Assembly: GCA_015295805.1 (NCBI GenBank) | Contig: DVEF01000089.1 | Coordinates: 48,574 to 112,573, forward strand | DNA: 64,000 bases | Reading direction: 5' to 3' | From: Geminocystis sp. M7585_C2015_104 | Lineage (GTDB): Bacteria; Cyanobacteriota; Cyanobacteriia; Cyanobacteriales; Cyanobacteriaceae | Shown here: positions 10,522 to 19,582 of the stretch, piece after piece | Layout of the letters: each line of letters opens with the position of its first letter | How positions within the stretch are numbered: the first letter of the stretch is position 1 | Notes under the pieces: generated by a model | The model's database searches: none | Told to the model about the DNA's origin: nothing | What the model saw: the letters and a program-made list of their open reading frames with translations, nothing else | Position numbers and translations under genes: made by a program

Positions 10522-11545
10522 ACTGGCAGTGACAATGGGGGATGTAGCAGGGATAGGGGGAGAGGTGATTTTAAAAGCCTTAGGGAAGCTGACAATACCA
10601 TCTGATGTCCAGATTACTATAATTGGGTCTAAGGCCTGCCTAAGGAAGACTTATACTCATCTGCAGAGTATTATCGATGCCCCACTGGCAAACCCAGATT
10701 GTCTGGAGGTGTTGGATATAGATTGCCCCTATGATTTTATCTGGGGAGAGGGAAGCAAGGCAACGGGAAGAGCAAGTTTTCTTTACCTGAAAGAGGCTAT
10801 TGAGTTGACGAGAAAGGGGGAATTTGACGGGATTGTAACAGCACCTATTGCTAAGTATTGGTGGCAGGAGGCGGGTATAAATTATCCAGGACAAACAGAG
10901 GTATTGGGGGAGATGGCTGGGGTGGGAAAATACGGAATGATGTTTGTGGCTAAATCTCCCTACACCGGCTGGATTTTACGCACTCTTTTAGCCACCACCC
11001 ATATTCCCCTAAAAATGGTAGCTGATACCCTCACGCCGCAGTTAATGGATGAAAAACTGTCTTTACTGGTGGAAAGCCTGGAGAAGGATTTTAATGTAAG
11101 TAACCCCCATATTGCCGTTGCCGGTTTGAATCCTCATAGTGGGGAGGATGGGAAAATAGGGTGGGAGGAAAAACAATGGCTTTCCGACTGGCTAGAAAAG
11201 GCAAAAGCCCAATATCCCCATGTGGTTTTTTCCGGCTTAATCCCTCCTGACACCATGTGGGTGAAACCTACACAGGCATGGTTTCTGGATGGTAGCATTG
11301 CCACCCCTTCTGCCTTCCTGGCATTGTATCATGATCAGGGTTTAATTCCCGTCAAGGCTATGGCCTTCTTTGAGGCGGTAAACACTACAATAGGATTACC
11401 GTTTGTAAGAACCTCACCAGATCATGGTACAGCCTTTGACATTGCGGGGAAAGGGATAGCAGAGGCAAAAAGCATGATAGCCGCCATAGAATGGGCGCTA
11501 GAATTATGTCGTAATCGAAAAAAATTACAGGTCAAAGGCGGTTGA
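10511..11545 (+). CDS. pdxA: 4-hydroxythreonine-4-phosphate dehydrogenase PdxA
   Basis: NAD-dependent enzyme of pyridoxal-5'-phosphate synthesis that oxidises 4-phosphohydroxy-threonine; metal-dependent dimer. Family features: N-terminus [19 protein letters not shown], the His-containing motif [18 protein letters not shown], and the C-terminal [19 protein letters not shown] followed by [18 protein letters not shown]. Length 344 residues is normal. It overlaps the upstream kinase gene by 11 bases, with AGGAG about ten bases before its ATG, so it is translated from the same message. Its 3' end overlaps ktrA on the other strand by 14 bases. Confidence 0.95.
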   Translation: MTIRLAVTMGDVAGIGGEVILKALGKLTIPSDVQITIIGSKACLRKTYTHLQSIIDAPLANPDCLEVLDIDCPYDFIWGEGSKATGRASFLYLKEAIELTRKGEFDGIVTAPIAKYWWQEAGINYPGQTEVLGEMAGVGKYGMMFVAKSPYTGWILRTLLATTHIPLKMVADTLTPQLMDEKLSLLVESLEKDFNVSNPHIAVAGLNPHSGEDGKIGWEEKQWLSDWLEKAKAQYPHVVFSGLIPPDTMWVKPTQAWFLDGSIATPSAFLALYHDQGLIPVKAMAFFEAVNTTIGLPFVRTSPDHGTAFDIAGKGIAEAKSMIAAIEWALELCRNRKKLQVKGG

Positions 11546-12266
11546 TGTCCTTATTGGAGCCAATAACTACCATATAATGGCCTTTGGTAAGGACATATTG
11601 AGGGGGGGGGTTGATAGTGAGTTTTTCTTCATTGCCTACTGCCAAAACATTTAACCCATAACGGGTGCGTAATTTAATCTCAGCCAGGGTTTTGCCGTCA
11701 AATTCTTCTGGCACTTGGATTTCTACTATACTATGATCTGGGTCTAGTTCAAATCGGTCTAAAATGCCCGGTTTAGTGAGGGTATAAGCCAATTCCCTAC
11801 CGGCGTCGTATTCGGGGTATACTACCAAGTCAGCACCCACTTTTTTAAGGAGTTTGCCATGGGTTTCGGATGACGCCTTAGCCACCACATATTTTACCCC
11901 CCCTTCTTTGAGATTAAGGGTAGTAACGATGCTTTCTTCCAGATAGTTACCGATGGCGACAATAACGGTGTCTAATTCAAAAATGCCAGCTTCCTTGAGG
12001 GCGCTAACTTCTGTAGAATCTAAACGGATGGCACTAGTAGCAATTTTATCTGTTAAGGCTTGGGCAACTAGTTTTTCCTCCACATCGGCGCCCAAAACCT
12101 CATAACCCATATTGTAGAGGGTTTGACAGACTGCCCTCCCAAATCTGCCTAAGCCGATAACGGCAAATTGACGGGTGTCTTTTCTGAGGTTTTGGAGAAA
12201 CTTTATCCCCCCCAAATCTAGGTTAAAAAAGCTTTTGGGGTGAGCAGGATTATTTTTGTCCACCAT
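11532..12266 (-). CDS. ktrA: Potassium uptake regulatory subunit KtrA (RCK domain)
   Basis: Cytoplasmic nucleotide-binding ring subunit that gates the KtrB potassium channel-like transporter. The RCK_N Rossmann domain begins with [20 protein letters not shown] (GxGxxG) and has the acidic residue that binds the nucleotide ribose (VLGADVEE); the RCK_C domain covers roughly the last 80 residues ([18 protein letters not shown]). The N-terminus is about 30 residues longer than in the minimal KtrA. It lies six bases downstream of ktrB, so they form one operon. The 3' end overlaps pdxA by 14 bases in a convergent arrangement. Confidence 0.93.
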   Translation of the reverse strand: MVDKNNPAHPKSFFNLDLGGIKFLQNLRKDTRQFAVIGLGRFGRAVCQTLYNMGYEVLGADVEEKLVAQALTDKIATSAIRLDSTEVSALKEAGIFELDTVIVAIGNYLEESIVTTLNLKEGGVKYVVAKASSETHGKLLKKVGADLVVYPEYDAGRELAYTLTKPGILDRFELDPDHSIVEIQVPEEFDGKTLAEIKLRTRYGLNVLAVGNEEKLTINPPPQYVLTKGHYMVVIGSNKDINRL

Positions 12267-12272
12267 GGTAGT

Positions 12273-13607
12273 TTAACCTACTAATAGATTTTCTTGGGGA
12301 TACTCGATGCGACTTGGACGAGTTTCACCAATGATAGCCGCCATAAACAGTAAAACTCCTACTCGTCCTAGATACATGGTAAATATTAGAGCCATTTTTG
12401 CCAACTGGGGCAACTGAGGGGTAATTCCCGTAGACAATCCCACAGTGGCAAAGGCGGAGACTACTTCAAATAGAATTGCCAGGAATTCGTGTTTCCCATC
12501 CAGAAGGGATATAATGAGGGTTATAACCACCACTGTCATGGCAGAACCGAAGACCACTGCCATTGCCTTTAAAATTAGGGATACGGGCACTTCTCTTTTA
12601 AACATTATTACCTGTTCTTGTCCTTGTAGTACCGCCTTTGTACTGCTGTATAGAATTCTAATAGTTGTAGTTTTGATTCCTCCACCCGTACCACTGGGGC
12701 TAGCGCCAATAAACATCAAACAGATAGTAACAAACAAGCCGGAAGAAGTCATGGCGGCTATGTCGATGGAGTTAAACCCGGCAGTGCGACTGGTGACCGA
12801 TTGGAACCAGGCTAGCATAATTTGTTCCTTAAAAGGGTGTGGGGCTAGGGTAGAAGGGTTGTTGACTTCTGTCAAATAGACGGCGATGGTGCCCAACACC
12901 AATAGCACTGCCGTAGTACTGGTTACTACCTTAAAATTGAGGGAAAATTCATGGACGGGTTTATTGTTGCGGAGGATGTCTACTAGCCAGAAACAGACTT
13001 CGATGATTACCTGATAACCTATACCCCCTAAGATTATCAGACTGGTGATAATCAGATTAACTGGCAGGGAAGTCTGGTATCTCATGAGGCTGTCGGGGAA
13101 GAGACTAAAGCCGGCGTTATTCCAGGCGCTTACAGAATGGAATACAGCCAGCCATATTCCCCGAAATAGGCCATAGTCTGCGGCAAAGGTGGGAAAAAGG
13201 AGGATGGTGGCCACCAATTCCAAGATGAAGGTGGTGACAATGATAGATATCACCAGATTGCGGCTGCCTTGAAGAAAGGGACGGTCAAAGGACTCTTTTA
13301 TGGCTATTTTTTGTCTAAAATCGAACTTTTTGCCAATTAAGAGTATTAAAAAAGTGGTGGTGGTCATGTAGCCCAATCCCCCTATTTGGATCAACAGGAG
13401 GATTACCAACTCCCCCAAGAAGGAAAAATAAGTGCCAGTGTCTGTTACTGTCAAGCCGGTTACACATACTGCGGAGGTGGAGGTGAAAAGAGCCGTCAGC
13501 AAATCCCCCCACTCTCCTGTTTCCGTACACCAAGGGAGGGTTAGCAGAAAGGTGCCAATGGCAATGACGGCTACGAAGCCAAGACAAATACTTCGGGCTA
13601 TTGTCAT
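12273..13607 (-). CDS. ktrB: Potassium/sodium transporter membrane subunit KtrB (TrkH family)
   Basis: Integral membrane ion-conducting subunit of the Ktr system. Four pore-loop repeats, each with a filter glycine, can be seen: TSAVCVTGLTV, SVSAWNNAGFSL, SRTAGFNS and FATVGLSTGIT. About ten hydrophobic segments surround them. Length 444 residues fits KtrB. In cyanobacteria Ktr supplies potassium during osmotic and salt shock. Its start overlaps the stop of the upstream nucleotidase gene by four bases (ATGA), and ktrA follows after six bases, so the three genes are one transcription unit. Confidence 0.94.
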   Translation of the reverse strand: MTIARSICLGFVAVIAIGTFLLTLPWCTETGEWGDLLTALFTSTSAVCVTGLTVTDTGTYFSFLGELVILLLIQIGGLGYMTTTTFLILLIGKKFDFRQKIAIKESFDRPFLQGSRNLVISIIVTTFILELVATILLFPTFAADYGLFRGIWLAVFHSVSAWNNAGFSLFPDSLMRYQTSLPVNLIITSLIILGGIGYQVIIEVCFWLVDILRNNKPVHEFSLNFKVVTSTTAVLLVLGTIAVYLTEVNNPSTLAPHPFKEQIMLAWFQSVTSRTAGFNSIDIAAMTSSGLFVTICLMFIGASPSGTGGGIKTTTIRILYSSTKAVLQGQEQVIMFKREVPVSLILKAMAVVFGSAMTVVVITLIISLLDGKHEFLAILFEVVSAFATVGLSTGITPQLPQLAKMALIFTMYLGRVGVLLFMAAIIGETRPSRIEYPQENLLVG

Positions 13608-14548
13608 TGTGAGGATAAGGCTTTTAATACGGCTTGGTGTATGCTACCGCAGGAGGCAACTATACCTCGATTATTAATCATCTTAGGGGAGGAGAAGAAA
13701 TCAAGGGGTTTGCCAAACATGTCCGTGACAATCCCACCAGCTTGTTCCACAATGATAGCACCTGCGGCATGATCCCAAATATTCTCCCGGTAGTCTGGAT
13801 ATTTGGGGGAAGGGAGACGGAGATACAAGGCTGCCCTTCCGGAAGCCACAATGCCGTATTTGGCCTGGGAGTCTACTTTTAGGGAGGGGTTAGTAATACC
13901 TACTGCCCTAGCAATGGCATTTTGTCTTTCTGAGTCGCCGTGACTGGATTCTACACTTTCCACCAGGCGGAAATACTCCCCCGTTTGACTGTCAACCACT
14001 TGTAGTCTAACAGCCTCTTCTCCCGTCAGGGGCATCCTATAACTCCCTTCATCCCTTACAGCCACAAACAGGGTGCCATCCCACAAGGCGGGACATCCTA
14101 ATATTCCTAATTTTACCTCTCCCCCTTCAATCAGTGCCAAGGCGATAGCATATTGGTCTTGACGGAGGAATCCCTTTGTGCCATCAATGGGATCTAGGGT
14201 CCAAAAACGCTCCCCCACAGTGCCATTGCCGTAGTCAATCCAGTCTAACACCTCGTCAGCGGTAGCAGAGGGGATAATCTCTTGCACGTATCTAGTCACC
14301 TGGCTAAGAATCTCAGTGGCTCCTGGTTGACGTAGCTGCTGGGCACATTCTTCTGCTACAATGGGGTCATCGGGAAAGGCCTCTCTTATGGCTTTACATA
14401 TGATGGCTTGTGAGCCGAAATCTGCTACGGTCACTGGGCTTTTGTCTTCTTTTGCCAAGGCTGGTGGTATAGCTGCCCTAACCTTCTCGCACAGTCGGGA
14501 GGCTTGACGCACTGCGGCGATGGCAATTTCTTTTTCTTTCTGGTACAT
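13604..14548 (-). CDS. Inositol-monophosphatase-family 3'(2'),5'-bisphosphate nucleotidase (CysQ/HAL2-like)
   Basis: Metal-dependent, lithium-sensitive phosphatase superfamily enzyme. The metal-binding signature WTLDPIDGTKGFLRQDQYAI and the C-terminal ENIWDHAAGAIIVEQAGG are present; the insertions and 314-residue length fit the 3'(2'),5'-bisphosphate nucleotidase branch (which removes PAP from sulfate assimilation) better than plain inositol phosphatases. Yeast HAL2 of this branch is a target of sodium toxicity. Here the gene is translationally coupled to ktrB by a four-base overlap, which places it in a potassium/salt setting. The substrate is inferred, not shown. Confidence 0.85.
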   Translation of the reverse strand: MYQKEKEIAIAAVRQASRLCEKVRAAIPPALAKEDKSPVTVADFGSQAIICKAIREAFPDDPIVAEECAQQLRQPGATEILSQVTRYVQEIIPSATADEVLDWIDYGNGTVGERFWTLDPIDGTKGFLRQDQYAIALALIEGGEVKLGILGCPALWDGTLFVAVRDEGSYRMPLTGEEAVRLQVVDSQTGEYFRLVESVESSHGDSERQNAIARAVGITNPSLKVDSQAKYGIVASGRAALYLRLPSPKYPDYRENIWDHAAGAIIVEQAGGIVTDMFGKPLDFFSSPKMINNRGIVASCGSIHQAVLKALSSQ

Positions 14549-14645
14549 ATAAAGACGGGAAATGGTCTCCAGGGCATAAGATTTTATCGATTATTGGAAT
14601 TTTATAGCAGAAAGGTCATGATATAATCTGACAGGGAAAGAGGCA

Positions 14646-15863
14646 GTGGATGAGAAGTTGATGTCAGAGGTTACAGAGGCGGTTAGAAGACTTTATAACA
14701 CATATCCCTTCCCACCAGATCCCCTATTAGACGAACCCCCTGCTGGTTATAATTGGCGTTGGCACTATCAGGCGGCTTATAATTTCTGTACTGGCATCAA
14801 GCCCAAAAAAAGGGAGAAAATTCGCATTTTAGATGCGGGTTGTGGTACAGGTTCGGGGACAGAGTATTTAATACTACACAACCCCAAGGCTGACATAGTA
14901 GCAATAGATATTAGTGAGAAAGCCTTAGAGATTGCCCAAAGGCGACTAGAAAAGTCGGGAATTCTCAAGGAATTTCAGGGGAGTATTATCTTCAAACAGT
15001 TGCCTGTGGAGTCGGTTAGCCAGTTGGAGGGGGAGTTTGATTTTATCAACTGTGTTGGCGTATTACATCATTTACCCCAGCCGGAGGTTGGGTTAAAGGC
15101 ATTAGCTTCAAAATTGGCTCCAGGTGGAATTTTCCATATTTTTGTGTATGGGGAGTTAGGCAGATGGGAAATCAGGTTGATGCAACAGGCCATTGCCCTG
15201 TTAAATGATAAAAAAGACGACTACAAGGAGGGGGTAAGGATAGGGAGGAAAATATTTGCCGCCTTGCCGGAAAACAATCGTTTGGTGAGGAGGGAAAGGG
15301 AGCGTTGGGCGTGGGAAAATCAAAGGGATGAGTGTTTTGCCGATATGTATGTCCACCCCCAAGAGATAGACTTTAACATCAATACCCTTTTTGATTTTAT
15401 CAACAGCTCAGGTTTAGAATTTGTGGGCTTTTCCAACCCCCAGGTATGGCAACTAGAGCGTTTGCTGGGTAAAGATGAAGAACTAATGAAAAAGGCGTAC
15501 TCCTTAACAGAAAAAGAACGTTACCGTTTGATAGAATTGCTAGATCCAGAAACCATTACCCATTACGAGTTTTTTCTAGCCAAACCGCCATTACCCCGAT
15601 ATGACTGGCAAGACGACGACCTGTTGGCAAAAGCCATCCCCCAATTGAATCCCTGTATGTTTGGCTGGGAGAGTAAAAACCTGTTAGACTACCAATTTCA
15701 ACCCGTTACCCTTGACGACAACGAGTTTGCCTTTATGAAACTCTGTAGCCTGAATCCCGACAAACAATTTACAGTAAGGGACATCTTATCTCGGGTATCC
15801 TTAAACCTATCACAAGTGCGTTCTCTGGTCAAGAGGCAGTTAGTGATGTTAAGTCTGCCCTAG
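14646..15863 (+). CDS. Class I SAM-dependent methyltransferase
   Basis: A 405-residue protein with a Rossmann-type methyltransferase domain: motif I ILDAGCGTGSGTEYL near residue 60, the acidic residue after strand 2 (IVAIDISEKALEIAQRRL), and a post-motif FDFINCVGVLHHLPQP. The N-terminal part contains YPFPPDPLLDEPPAGYNWRW, and the C-terminal 150 residues are not part of the standard fold. Substrate unknown. The GTG start at 14646 follows GGGAAAGAGG; an ATG five codons later is an alternative. The 3' end overlaps spkB by four bases tail to tail. Confidence 0.82.
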   Translation: MDEKLMSEVTEAVRRLYNTYPFPPDPLLDEPPAGYNWRWHYQAAYNFCTGIKPKKREKIRILDAGCGTGSGTEYLILHNPKADIVAIDISEKALEIAQRRLEKSGILKEFQGSIIFKQLPVESVSQLEGEFDFINCVGVLHHLPQPEVGLKALASKLAPGGIFHIFVYGELGRWEIRLMQQAIALLNDKKDDYKEGVRIGRKIFAALPENNRLVRRERERWAWENQRDECFADMYVHPQEIDFNINTLFDFINSSGLEFVGFSNPQVWQLERLLGKDEELMKKAYSLTEKERYRLIELLDPETITHYEFFLAKPPLPRYDWQDDDLLAKAIPQLNPCMFGWESKNLLDYQFQPVTLDDNEFAFMKLCSLNPDKQFTVRDILSRVSLNLSQVRSLVKRQLVMLSLP

Positions 15864-17368
15864 CCAAACAGACGTTTTTTGCCGTCGGGGAAGATGGTAT
15901 TCCAGTTGGTTACGGCTTGTGCCAATTGTTCCTCGGTGACTGTAGCGCCCGTAAGGTCGGCACCACAGAGGTTAGCGCCCATGAGATTTGCCCCCTCCAA
16001 ATTGGCCTTTCGCAGGTCAGCCTCCCGCAAATCCGCCTCTTGTAGGTCGGCTTTAAGAAAATGCCCATATTTGAGACGGGCCTTGTAGAAATTGGCGCCC
16101 TTTAGGTCAGCAGCGTAAAAATTAGCCCTTTTCAGGTTGCTTCCTTCAAAGTTGACCCCTTGCAGCTGACAGTGGTGGAAATTGATTCCCGGTATTTCTT
16201 GTCCGGAGAAGTCAAACCCGTTTAAATTCTGACCACTAAAGTCCCTTTTACCCCTGCCATAACTGAGAAGGATAGTCTCCACTGTGACCGGAAGGGCAAC
16301 CAGATGGCCGGTTTTCCCCTGACGGGATTTTCTCGCCCTAATAGCCTTGGCCAAACGGGCAGTGGGGGAAGCATAACTAGCATCAGAGGAGGAGTCATCG
16401 GCGGTGAAAGTGGCTTGAGGGAGGGGAGATTGAATCAACAATCCCTGTTTCAATTCCCCCTCTGCAGAAATCAATTCTAGATCCTTCAACACCTCTTCTG
16501 CTGACTTGTAGCGGTTGCGTACATCCACCTCCAACATTCGGGATAAAATAGTCTCCAAACCCTTGCTGATGTTAACAGACTCTCGCCACGCCAACTCCCC
16601 TGTATTTTCATTTACTGGAAATTCCTTAGGCGATTTTCCCGTCAACAAGTACAAACAGGTAGCGCCAAGGGCATAAATGTCGCTAGAATAGAAGGGGCGC
16701 ATGGCCAACTGTTCAGGGGGTGCATAACCCATAGTTCCCACAGCAAACTGGGTAAGGGCGGTTTTGCCGTGGTATTTCGCCGCCAACTGGCTATTGACCT
16801 CATCCTTGACTGCCCCGAAATCAATGAGTACTAGTCTACCGTCTTGTTCTCTCCGGATAATATTAGCCGGTTTGATGTCGCGATGAATAATTTTTTGGGA
16901 GTGGACATATTTAAGCACCCGTAAAATCTCCTCCAGAAATTCCTTGAGCTTTTTCTCAGTAAAAACACCGTTTTTCTTAACTTCCTGTTGGAGATTATCC
17001 CCTTTAACCCAGGTTTGTACCAGGTAAAAGCGCCTATCTTGTTCAAAATAGTCCAAAAGACGGGGTATTTGGGGATGGTCTAACTTTCCCAGGGTTTTGG
17101 CCTCTCTGGCGAACAATTCCAGTGCCATTTCAAAATCCTCTTTGTCATCCGCAGGCACTTTCAATTGTTTAACCACACAGAGGGGGTTGCCAGGGAGAGA
17201 CAAATCCACACAAAGGAAAGTGGAGCCGAAGCCGCCCTTGCCGATTTTCTTGACAGCACGATAACGACCCCTTAAAATAAGCTCAGAGCCACATGCCTGA
17301 CAGTATTTCAGATTTGGGGGATTTTGGGGAGAGGGGCAGTCGGGGTTGAAGCAATAGCTCAGAATCAT
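15860..17368 (-). CDS. spkB: Serine/threonine protein kinase with pentapeptide repeats (SpkB type)
   Basis: Eukaryotic-type protein kinase with the same layout as cyanobacterial SpkB. An N-terminal four-Cys motif (CFNPDCPSPQNPPNLKYCQACG) may bind zinc or respond to redox. The kinase domain has a Gly loop IGKGGFGSTFLCV, catalytic loop IIHRDIKPANII, DFG in LIDFGAVKD, and APE-like APPEQL. A linker follows, then about 15 pentapeptide repeats (pattern A-D/N-L-x-x, e.g. LKGANFYKARLK) forming a right-handed beta helix. The start at 17368 gives the family N-terminus MILSYCFNP; the longer frame adds 28 unlikely residues. SpkB is implicated in oxidative-stress response in Synechocystis (known); the role here is inferred. 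Confidence 0.88.
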   Translation of the reverse strand: MILSYCFNPDCPSPQNPPNLKYCQACGSELILRGRYRAVKKIGKGGFGSTFLCVDLSLPGNPLCVVKQLKVPADDKEDFEMALELFAREAKTLGKLDHPQIPRLLDYFEQDRRFYLVQTWVKGDNLQQEVKKNGVFTEKKLKEFLEEILRVLKYVHSQKIIHRDIKPANIIRREQDGRLVLIDFGAVKDEVNSQLAAKYHGKTALTQFAVGTMGYAPPEQLAMRPFYSSDIYALGATCLYLLTGKSPKEFPVNENTGELAWRESVNISKGLETILSRMLEVDVRNRYKSAEEVLKDLELISAEGELKQGLLIQSPLPQATFTADDSSSDASYASPTARLAKAIRARKSRQGKTGHLVALPVTVETILLSYGRGKRDFSGQNLNGFDFSGQEIPGINFHHCQLQGVNFEGSNLKRANFYAADLKGANFYKARLKYGHFLKADLQEADLREADLRKANLEGANLMGANLCGADLTGATVTEEQLAQAVTNWNTIFPDGKKRLFG

Positions 17369-17461
17369 TCGGCTCTTTACATCTCCATCCACAATAAGTA
17401 TAACGATTTTAAACAGGGACAGTTCCCCGTGTTTTCCACGAAAACCCCACAAAAAACAAAA

Positions 17462-17490
17462 AGAAAAAAAAAAGGGCTAACTAAGCCCTC
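17462..17490 (-). terminator. Intrinsic terminator of ycf35
   Basis: On the minus strand a perfect six-base stem (AGGGCT at 17473-17478 with AGCCCT at 17484-17489, loop of five) is followed by a run of about ten T. It lies 50 bases after the ycf35 stop. Confidence 0.8.
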
Positions 17491-17540
17491 CTTGACTAAC
17501 CCTGTTAGCAAAACACTTTATAGTCACCTAGAAGACGGCA

Positions 17541-17891
17541 CTACTTAACCACCAGTTTGACGTTGGCATTTTGTAGGCCGCGCTGTTTAACCTCTTTCAG
17601 GGTCTTGTTAACAGCATATTTTTGGTTGATGGAGTTGATGAGTTCAGTTTGATTGTGTTTCTTGGCAACACCCCACAGATCGGCGATGAGGTCAAAAGTG
17701 CCATCGGCATTCCGAGACCATCCCAGGTCGTATTCCCCTTCCAAAACGGCCACAATGTCAGCACGAATTCTCTGATTGTTGTAGCCGCGGACATCGGCGT
17801 TGAGCTTAACAGTCAGGCCAAGGTCCTTGAGGGAGTTGATGAGAACTTCAGCGTCGGTTATTTTTGTACGGAGTGTGCTAAAATGGGACAT
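17541..17891 (-). CDS. ycf35: Ycf35 protein (DUF1257)
   Basis: A 116-residue protein of the DUF1257 family, found in all cyanobacteria and many algal plastid genomes as Ycf35; its biochemical role is not established. Recognised by the start MSHFSTLRTKITDAEVLINS and the middle VRGYNNQRIRADIVAVLEG, with DLGWSRNADGTFDLIADLWG following. Small, soluble, mixed alpha/beta. A strong GGAGGAAG ribosome binding site precedes the ATG. It lies 100 bases downstream of ycf46 with two hairpins in between, and has its own terminator downstream. Confidence 0.93.
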   Translation of the reverse strand: MSHFSTLRTKITDAEVLINSLKDLGLTVKLNADVRGYNNQRIRADIVAVLEGEYDLGWSRNADGTFDLIADLWGVAKKHNQTELINSINQKYAVNKTLKEVKQRGLQNANVKLVVK

Positions 17892-17949
17892 GGGACTTCC
17901 TCCTATTCTCTAACGACAACAAACAATTAACTAAAGGACAAGTAGAACT

Positions 17950-17987
17950 GTTAGCACGGGGCTAACCTTTCTCTATAACAGAGAAAG
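17950..17987 (-). other. Two adjacent hairpins between ycf46 and ycf35
   Basis: GTTAGC at 17950-17955 pairs with GCTAAC at 17961-17966 (loop five), and directly beside it CTTTCTCT at 17967-17974 pairs with AGAGAAAG at 17980-17987 (loop five). Neither is followed by a T run on the minus strand, so they look more like RNA-stabilising or processing elements than a terminator. Confidence 0.55.
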
Positions 17988-17991
17988 CCTG

Positions 17992-19515
17992 TCAAAACTC
18001 CATCCGCTGGTACTCAGCGATGGAGGCTGAAGCAGGTCGGGCCCTTTGTCTGGCCCAGTCTCGTAGCGCGGTGACCTGTTCAGTCATAGTACGGGACAGA
18101 GGGAGAGTGGACTTGATAGCGGCGATGATGTCCAGCTGGTTAAACTCTCTCCCCTGGGCGAAGGCCTCATACATGGCCGCCACTATCGCCTGCTCAATCT
18201 CTGCCCCGGAGAAACCTTCGGAAACCTTTGCCAACTCCTCCAGGTCGAAGCGACTGATGTCACGGCGTCTTTTCCTGAGGTGAATTCTGAAGATTGCCTC
18301 TCTTTCTAGGGGGGTAGGCAAATCCACGAAGAAGATCTCGTCAAAGCGGCCCTTTCGCAGGAACTCCCCCGGCAGCCTGTCAACCCGGTTAGCAGTGGCC
18401 ATGACGAACACCGGCGAGCGTTTCTCCTGCATCCAGGTAAGGAAGGAACCAAAAATTCGACTAGAAGTACCCCCGTCCGAGTCACTCGAGCCAGCACCCC
18501 CCGCGAAAGCCTTGTCCAACTCGTCTATAAACAGGATAGCAGGGGAGATAGACTCGGCAGTCTTCAGGGCACTCCTCAGATTAGCCTCTGACTTCCCCAC
18601 CATGGAGCCGTCGTAAACCCTGCCCATATCCAACCGCAACAGAGGCAATCCCCAGAGTTTAGAGGTGGTCTTAGCAATAAGGGACTTACCGCACCCTGGG
18701 ACACCTAGAATCAACATCCCCTTCGGCTGAGGCAGGCCGTACTCTCTGGCCTTGTCGCTGAAGGCTTCGGCCCTTTGAGTCAACCACCGCTTCAGCTCCT
18801 CCAATCCCCCCACCTCGTCTATGGTCTCGTCTTCCTCCAGGTATTCGAGAATGCCATTGCGGCGGATGAGTTGCTTTTTCTCGGACAAGACAATTTCCAC
18901 TTCTTCCTCGCTCAGTCTGCCCGACTGGACAATTGCCTTGCGGTATACCTTTTCCGCCTCGTCCAGGGTCAGTCCCAAAGCCGCCCTTACCAGCTTCTCC
19001 CTCACCTCCGGAGATGGTGGCCTTACTCTGCCCTTTCTGACTACCCCTTCCAGAACTCCATCTAGCTCTCCTGCTTCTGGCAGGGGGAAGTCCAACACCA
19101 CCAGATCCTTTTCCAGTTCCGGGGGAGTTTTCTGATAGGGTGACATTAGGATCATGATTTTTTCTGTCCCCTTGAAACTAGCTATGGCATCTCGAAGCCA
19201 ACGGGTTACGGTGGGGGACTCCAGGAAGGGATGTAAGTCCTTGAATATGTAGATCCCCGGTTCTTTTTGTCTTACCACCCACTCGATGGCCGCCTCTGGG
19301 GAGATGGTATTGTGTTGCCCCGACACCCGTTCACTATTGCCCCATTCCACTATGCCACGGGTCACCGTCCACAGGTAGATCCTCGGCCTTGTCTTGCCCT
19401 CTGCCGTCCTTGCCACTATTTCGGCAATTGCCTGTTGGGCGCGCTCCTCCTCCGATGTGATCAAGTATATGAGGGGATACTGGGCTCTTATCAGGATGCT
19501 CAACTCTTCTTTCAT
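17992..19515 (-). CDS. ycf46: AAA+ ATPase Ycf46
   Basis: AAA+ protein conserved in cyanobacteria and algal plastids as Ycf46. The N-terminal 240 residues (start MKEELSILIRAQYPLIYLIT) form a degenerate AAA-like region; the C-terminal AAA module has Walker A GVPGCGKSLIAKT near residue 258, Walker B ILFIDELDKAF, sensor 1 VFVMATAN and an Arg-finger region FLRKGRFDEIFFVDLP. Length about 507 residues is normal. In Synechocystis it has been linked to photosynthesis and CO2 use (known, mechanism unclear). The start at 19515 is the family start; the frame runs 13 codons further up. Its DNA looks more GC-rich than its neighbours, perhaps from strong codon bias. ycf35 follows and an RHH gene precedes it. 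Confidence 0.92.
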   Translation of the reverse strand: MKEELSILIRAQYPLIYLITSEEERAQQAIAEIVARTAEGKTRPRIYLWTVTRGIVEWGNSERVSGQHNTISPEAAIEWVVRQKEPGIYIFKDLHPFLESPTVTRWLRDAIASFKGTEKIMILMSPYQKTPPELEKDLVVLDFPLPEAGELDGVLEGVVRKGRVRPPSPEVREKLVRAALGLTLDEAEKVYRKAIVQSGRLSEEEVEIVLSEKKQLIRRNGILEYLEEDETIDEVGGLEELKRWLTQRAEAFSDKAREYGLPQPKGMLILGVPGCGKSLIAKTTSKLWGLPLLRLDMGRVYDGSMVGKSEANLRSALKTAESISPAILFIDELDKAFAGGAGSSDSDGGTSSRIFGSFLTWMQEKRSPVFVMATANRVDRLPGEFLRKGRFDEIFFVDLPTPLEREAIFRIHLRKRRRDISRFDLEELAKVSEGFSGAEIEQAIVAAMYEAFAQGREFNQLDIIAAIKSTLPLSRTMTEQVTALRDWARQRARPASASIAEYQRMEF

Positions 19516-19582
19516 GGGCCTTTCCTCAACAGTAGTCGGCAGTGAGTGGTACAAAAGACGGTGGTCGCGGCTTGACTTCTAT

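Noticed and set aside
12445..12879. 144-codon plus-strand frame
   Set aside because: Opposite ktrB, a certain membrane protein gene; shadow frame.
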